A stretch of DNA of 36,328 nucleotides. Origin: Gammaproteobacteria bacterium (GTDB taxonomy: Bacteria > Pseudomonadota > Gammaproteobacteria > Legionellales > Legionellaceae). The stretch covers positions 1-36,328 of the forward strand of contig JANSXK010000016.1 of the NCBI GenBank assembly GCA_024742995.1. Direction: 5' to 3'. Shown one piece after another: positions 34,185 to 36,328 of the stretch (position 1 is its first letter; the number at the start of each line of letters is the position of its first letter). The notes below the pieces were generated by a model. The model was not told the origin of the DNA, did no database searches, and worked only from the letters and a program-made list of their open reading frames with translations. Position numbers and translations under genes: made by a program.

Positions 34185-35497
34185 GATTTGCTTACCTCTG
34201 TTGTCCTTTCCAAATACATCGCACCGCCCTGTCCACCACCGATGCAAATCGAAGCCAAGCCACGTTTGCCACCCGTTTGAGCCAAGTGCAACAATGTATG
34301 CAATACAATACGGGCACCACTGGCACCCACAGGATGACCTAAAGCAATCGCACCACCTTCGATATTCAACTGATCTAATGAAGGCGCGCCCATGGGTTTC
34401 TTTAAGCCTAATTCACGCTTACAAAACTCAGGATCCTCCCATGCGGCCAAACAGCCGAGGACTTGCGCTGCGAATGCTTCGTTGATTTCCCAACAATCAA
34501 TATCTTGAGAGGTCAAATGCTGGCGTTCCAGTATTGGGCTTGCGGCATACGCAGGGCCTAAGCCCATCACTGCAGGATCCAAAGAACGCCACTGCGAATC
34601 CACGATACGTCCCAACACGGGCAAACGATATTCTTTAACTGCTTCCGCGCTCGCCAAAACCAAGAGACAGGCGCCGTCAGTGATTTGCGAGCTATTCCCT
34701 GCTGTAACCATACCATAGGTACGATCAAAAAATGGTTTTAATTTAGCCAGACCTTCTACAGTACTGTCTTTTCGATAACCATTATCTTCAGTGTAGACTC
34801 GACCTTTGGCATCAATAATAGGTACCACTTCATCCATACGGCCATTCGCATAAGCATCGGCAACCCGAAGATGGCTTTCATTGGCAAATGCATCTAATTG
34901 TTCACGACTTAGGTTAAAATCATAGGCAATGTTTTCGGCTGTTTGGCCCATATTCAATCCTACAATAGGATCAGATAATCCGCGCAACAATCCAATCACC
35001 GGTGCCAAATAAGACAGCCGTAATTGGGTCAATGCTTTGGTTTTTTGCCCTAGCGTTTTGGCGCCGGCCCAACGCCCTAGCCAAGAGACCATTTTCTGAT
35101 TGAATAACACTGGGGCGTGACTCATGGCTTCGGTACCACCAGTCAGAATCAAATTGCTGCGTCCTGAGGCAATTTGCATGGCAGCATTATCCACTGCTTG
35201 CATACCAGAAGCACAATTACGCATCACGGTATAAGCAGGTACCGTGTGACCACAGCCTAGACGCAGCGCAATCATACGCGCGATGTTCACTTCATCAGGA
35301 CCTGCCATCACACAACCTACAATGACTTCATCCAGATCGCTAGGTGTAAACGATTGTCGTTTCAACAGTGCTCGCCCTGCCTGCACCGCCAAATCTGATG
35401 CAGAAAAAGGCCCAATTCCTTTTGCTTTCAAAAAAGGCGTACGCAGTCCATCCACCACGTATACTGCTTTACCATTTAGGTTTGATTGACGTTTCAT
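34181..35497 (-). CDS. fadI: Acetyl-CoA acyltransferase (thiolase)
   Basis: 438 residues; cleaves 3-ketoacyl-CoA in beta-oxidation. Nucleophilic Cys95 in VMRNCASGMQAV, then GGTEAMSHAP, NEAFAAQVLG, GHPVGASGARI and the second catalytic Cys in ASICIGGGQGGAM. Length and order (thiolase first, then alpha subunit) resemble fadI-fadJ rather than fadB-fadA. The stop overlaps the fadJ start as ATGA. GGAG lies 12 bases before the ATG, farther than usual. Confidence 0.93.
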   Translation of the reverse strand: MKRQSNLNGKAVYVVDGLRTPFLKAKGIGPFSASDLAVQAGRALLKRQSFTPSDLDEVIVGCVMAGPDEVNIARMIALRLGCGHTVPAYTVMRNCASGMQAVDNAAMQIASGRSNLILTGGTEAMSHAPVLFNQKMVSWLGRWAGAKTLGQKTKALTQLRLSYLAPVIGLLRGLSDPIVGLNMGQTAENIAYDFNLSREQLDAFANESHLRVADAYANGRMDEVVPIIDAKGRVYTEDNGYRKDSTVEGLAKLKPFFDRTYGMVTAGNSSQITDGACLLVLASAEAVKEYRLPVLGRIVDSQWRSLDPAVMGLGPAYAASPILERQHLTSQDIDCWEINEAFAAQVLGCLAAWEDPEFCKRELGLKKPMGAPSLDQLNIEGGAIALGHPVGASGARIVLHTLLHLAQTGGKRGLASICIGGGQGGAMYLERTTEVSKS

Positions 35498-35587
35498 GAT
35501 AGCTATCTACTCCCTGATACCGCATATCTTCTCCCTAAGATAACAGGAATCGATGTCACGCGAAACACTTGCTTTGGTATAGATTAT

Positions 35588-35615
35588 TTGATCCTGCAAC
35601 AATTCCTGTTATACT
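35588..35615 (+). promoter_or_regulatory. Promoter of the tRNA-Ser/tRNA-Arg pair
   Basis: TTGATC (35588-35593), 16 bases, TATACT (35610-35615), followed by a GC-rich stretch CGCATCCTCGG, which resembles the discriminator of stringently controlled stable-RNA promoters. Confidence 0.55.
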
Positions 35616-35656
35616 TCGCATCCTCGGTATTTACGAAGAGACATTCCTCGTAATTC

Positions 35657-35747
35657 GGAGAGATGGCCGAGTGGTCGAAGGCGCTCCCCTGCTAAGGGAG
35701 TATGGGACAAAATCTCATCGAGGGTTCGAATCCCTCTCTCTCCGCCA
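35657..35747 (+). tRNA. tRNA-Ser (anticodon GCU)
   Basis: A 91-base class II tRNA. Acceptor GGAGAGA pairs with TCTCTCC, discriminator G, encoded CCA. Anticodon arm CTCCCCTGCTAAGGGAG gives anticodon GCU (serine AGC/AGU). A long variable arm (TATGGGACAAAATCTCATC) and T-arm GGGTTCGAATCCC are present. Confidence 0.97.
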
Positions 35748-35756
35748 AAAGCATAT

Positions 35757-35833
35757 GCGCCCGTAGCTCAGTTGGATAGAGTATTTGGCTACGAACCAAA
35801 GGGTCGGAGGTTCGAATCCTTCCGGGCGCACCA
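35757..35833 (+). tRNA. tRNA-Arg (anticodon ACG)
   Basis: A 77-base tRNA. Acceptor GCGCCCG pairs with CGGGCGC, discriminator A, encoded CCA. Anticodon stem TTTGG/CCAAA with loop CTACGAA gives ACG, read as ICG after deamination. It lies 9 bases after tRNA-Ser and is probably co-transcribed. Its 3' end is partly repeated downstream. Confidence 0.97.
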
Positions 35834-36043
35834 TTTTACAACACGCACAAACATCTCGACGAAGTCAAAACTCATCACCCGTTGGAACGTTCATATCCCG
35901 GAAGGGTTCGAACCGAAAGAGGTTCGACAAAAAATCCGCGCAAAGCACAAAGTGCGGCGGAATTTTTTGGACGCACGCAGTGCGCCGCTAAGCGGTGAGG
36001 AAGGAATAACGTGACTGACGAATCCATCTTCCGGGCGCGCCAT
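35813..36043 (+). repeat. tRNA-Arg 3'-end direct and inverted repeats (attachment-like scar)
   Basis: The tRNA 3' segment CGAATCC-TTCCGGGCGC (35813-35829) recurs at 36019-36038 with a 3-base insertion, followed by GCCAT in place of ACCAT. Between them CCCGGAAGGGTTCGAACC (35897-35914) is an inverted copy of the T-arm and acceptor. Direct copies of a tRNA 3' end around a short insert resemble attL/attR, but no integrase is present in the roughly 190 bases between them. ORFs read through this area are considered spurious. Confidence 0.5.
35935..35968 (+). terminator. Possible intrinsic terminator after the tRNA pair
   Basis: TCCGC/GCGGA outer stem and GCAC/GTGC inner stem around AAA, followed after one base by six T (35963-35968). 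It lies about 100 bases downstream of tRNA-Arg, inside the scar. Confidence 0.5.
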
Positions 36044-36188
36044 ATATAGTCATATAAATCAATGGGTTACATAAGATATAATCAAAATAGACCCGTTTGG
36101 TGTGTAGAAAAATTGTCACATAATTTAACCCGCTCGGTTTACAGGTAACAGCAAAGAGTTAGTCTATACTAATTCGATTAAAGTGCCT

Positions 36189-36328
36189 TGGTAATCCCCC
36201 CGAAAAATAATAGGTGTTAAAAGTAGAATTTTCTCGTAACCTATACACAAGAGATTCTACATGAAGAAATCAAAATATAGCGACAGTCAGGTGATGTCGA
36301 TTATCAAACAAAACGAAGCTGGGGTCCC
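36189..36328 (+). mobile_element. Left end of an IS3-family insertion sequence (cut by window edge)
   Basis: A transposase orfA begins at 36261. The sequence TGGTAATCCCCCCGAAAAAT starting at 36189 resembles the C-rich terminal repeats of IS407-type IS3 elements, so the left end is placed there tentatively. The right end and any target duplication lie outside the window. Bases 36044-36188 hold no gene that I can see. Confidence 0.55.
36261..36328 (+). CDS. IS3-family transposase OrfA, N-terminal part
   Basis: Twenty-two complete codons are visible: MKKSKYSDSQVMSIIKQNEA, then GV and a codon for Pro at the edge. This is the helix-turn-helix start typical of IS407-group OrfA proteins (MKKSRFTDSQI...LK..EAG). 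The gene is incomplete because the window ends. In complete elements orfB follows in the -1 frame. Confidence 0.75.
   Translation, partial: MKKSKYSDSQVMSIIKQNEAGV

Noticed and set aside
35569-36014. ORFs running through the tRNA genes
   Set aside because: They overlap two clear tRNA genes and encode tRNA sequence read as protein.

Overview
The window is a moderately AT-rich chromosomal segment of a gammaproteobacterium. The housekeeping content (rpsB-tsf-pyrH-frr, feoABC, panBC, dapDE, ubiG, mutY, a fadI/fadJ-type pair) is gammaproteobacterial. A ProQ/FinO protein, a divergent CsrA paralogue, a GspC-like type II secretion subunit, a secreted chitinase, a Sel1 lipoprotein and two giant coiled-coil proteins together suggest a host-associated lineage such as the Legionellales. 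That assignment is an inference, because no rRNA is present.

Layout. 1-4.0 kb: secreted GH18 chitinase, ProQ-domain protein, ubiG, a UDG-fold protein with altered catalytic motifs, and a spermidine-synthase-like methyltransferase. 4.0-12.2 kb: two tandem giant genes (about 1300 and 1350 codons), paralogous at the C-terminus and built from a degenerate repeated helical module. This is the most novel part of the window. 12.2-15.5 kb: intergenic palindromic repeat DNA, then the rpsB-tsf-pyrH-frr operon on the minus strand. 15.5-18.8 kb: an iron block, with a Fur-box-controlled Spy/CpxP-like periplasmic protein facing feoA-feoB-feoC, which also has a Fur box. 19-21.4 kb: a secreted orphan protein, zapE and an alpha/beta hydrolase. 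21.4-23.1 kb: panB-panC preceded by a short, apparently coupled leader ORF. 23.1-27.2 kb: an orphan gene, mutY with a tandemly duplicated 5' end, Sel1 lipoprotein-gspC, and a cystathionine gamma-synthase/lyase-type enzyme. 27.2-31.1 kb: GtrA-like membrane protein, dapD-dapE, and a DAACS-type transporter with altered substrate and sodium motifs. 31.2-35.5 kb: csrA-like gene overlapping a PAP2-type phosphatase, which runs convergently 168 bp into fadJ, with fadI upstream of fadJ. 35.6-36.3 kb: tRNA-Ser(GCU), tRNA-Arg(ACG), a scar carrying partial direct and inverted copies of the tRNA-Arg 3' end, and the start of an IS3-family element cut by the window edge.

How genes connect. Fur probably coordinates the feo operon with the Spy-like gene. 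The chitinase is a plausible type II secretion substrate, and one T2SS subunit (GspC) is encoded here. dapDE feeds lysine and peptidoglycan synthesis, panBC feeds CoA, and fadIJ uses CoA for beta-oxidation. The giant proteins have no recognised catalytic motif. They are candidates for translocated or structural proteins, but nothing in the sequence proves secretion.
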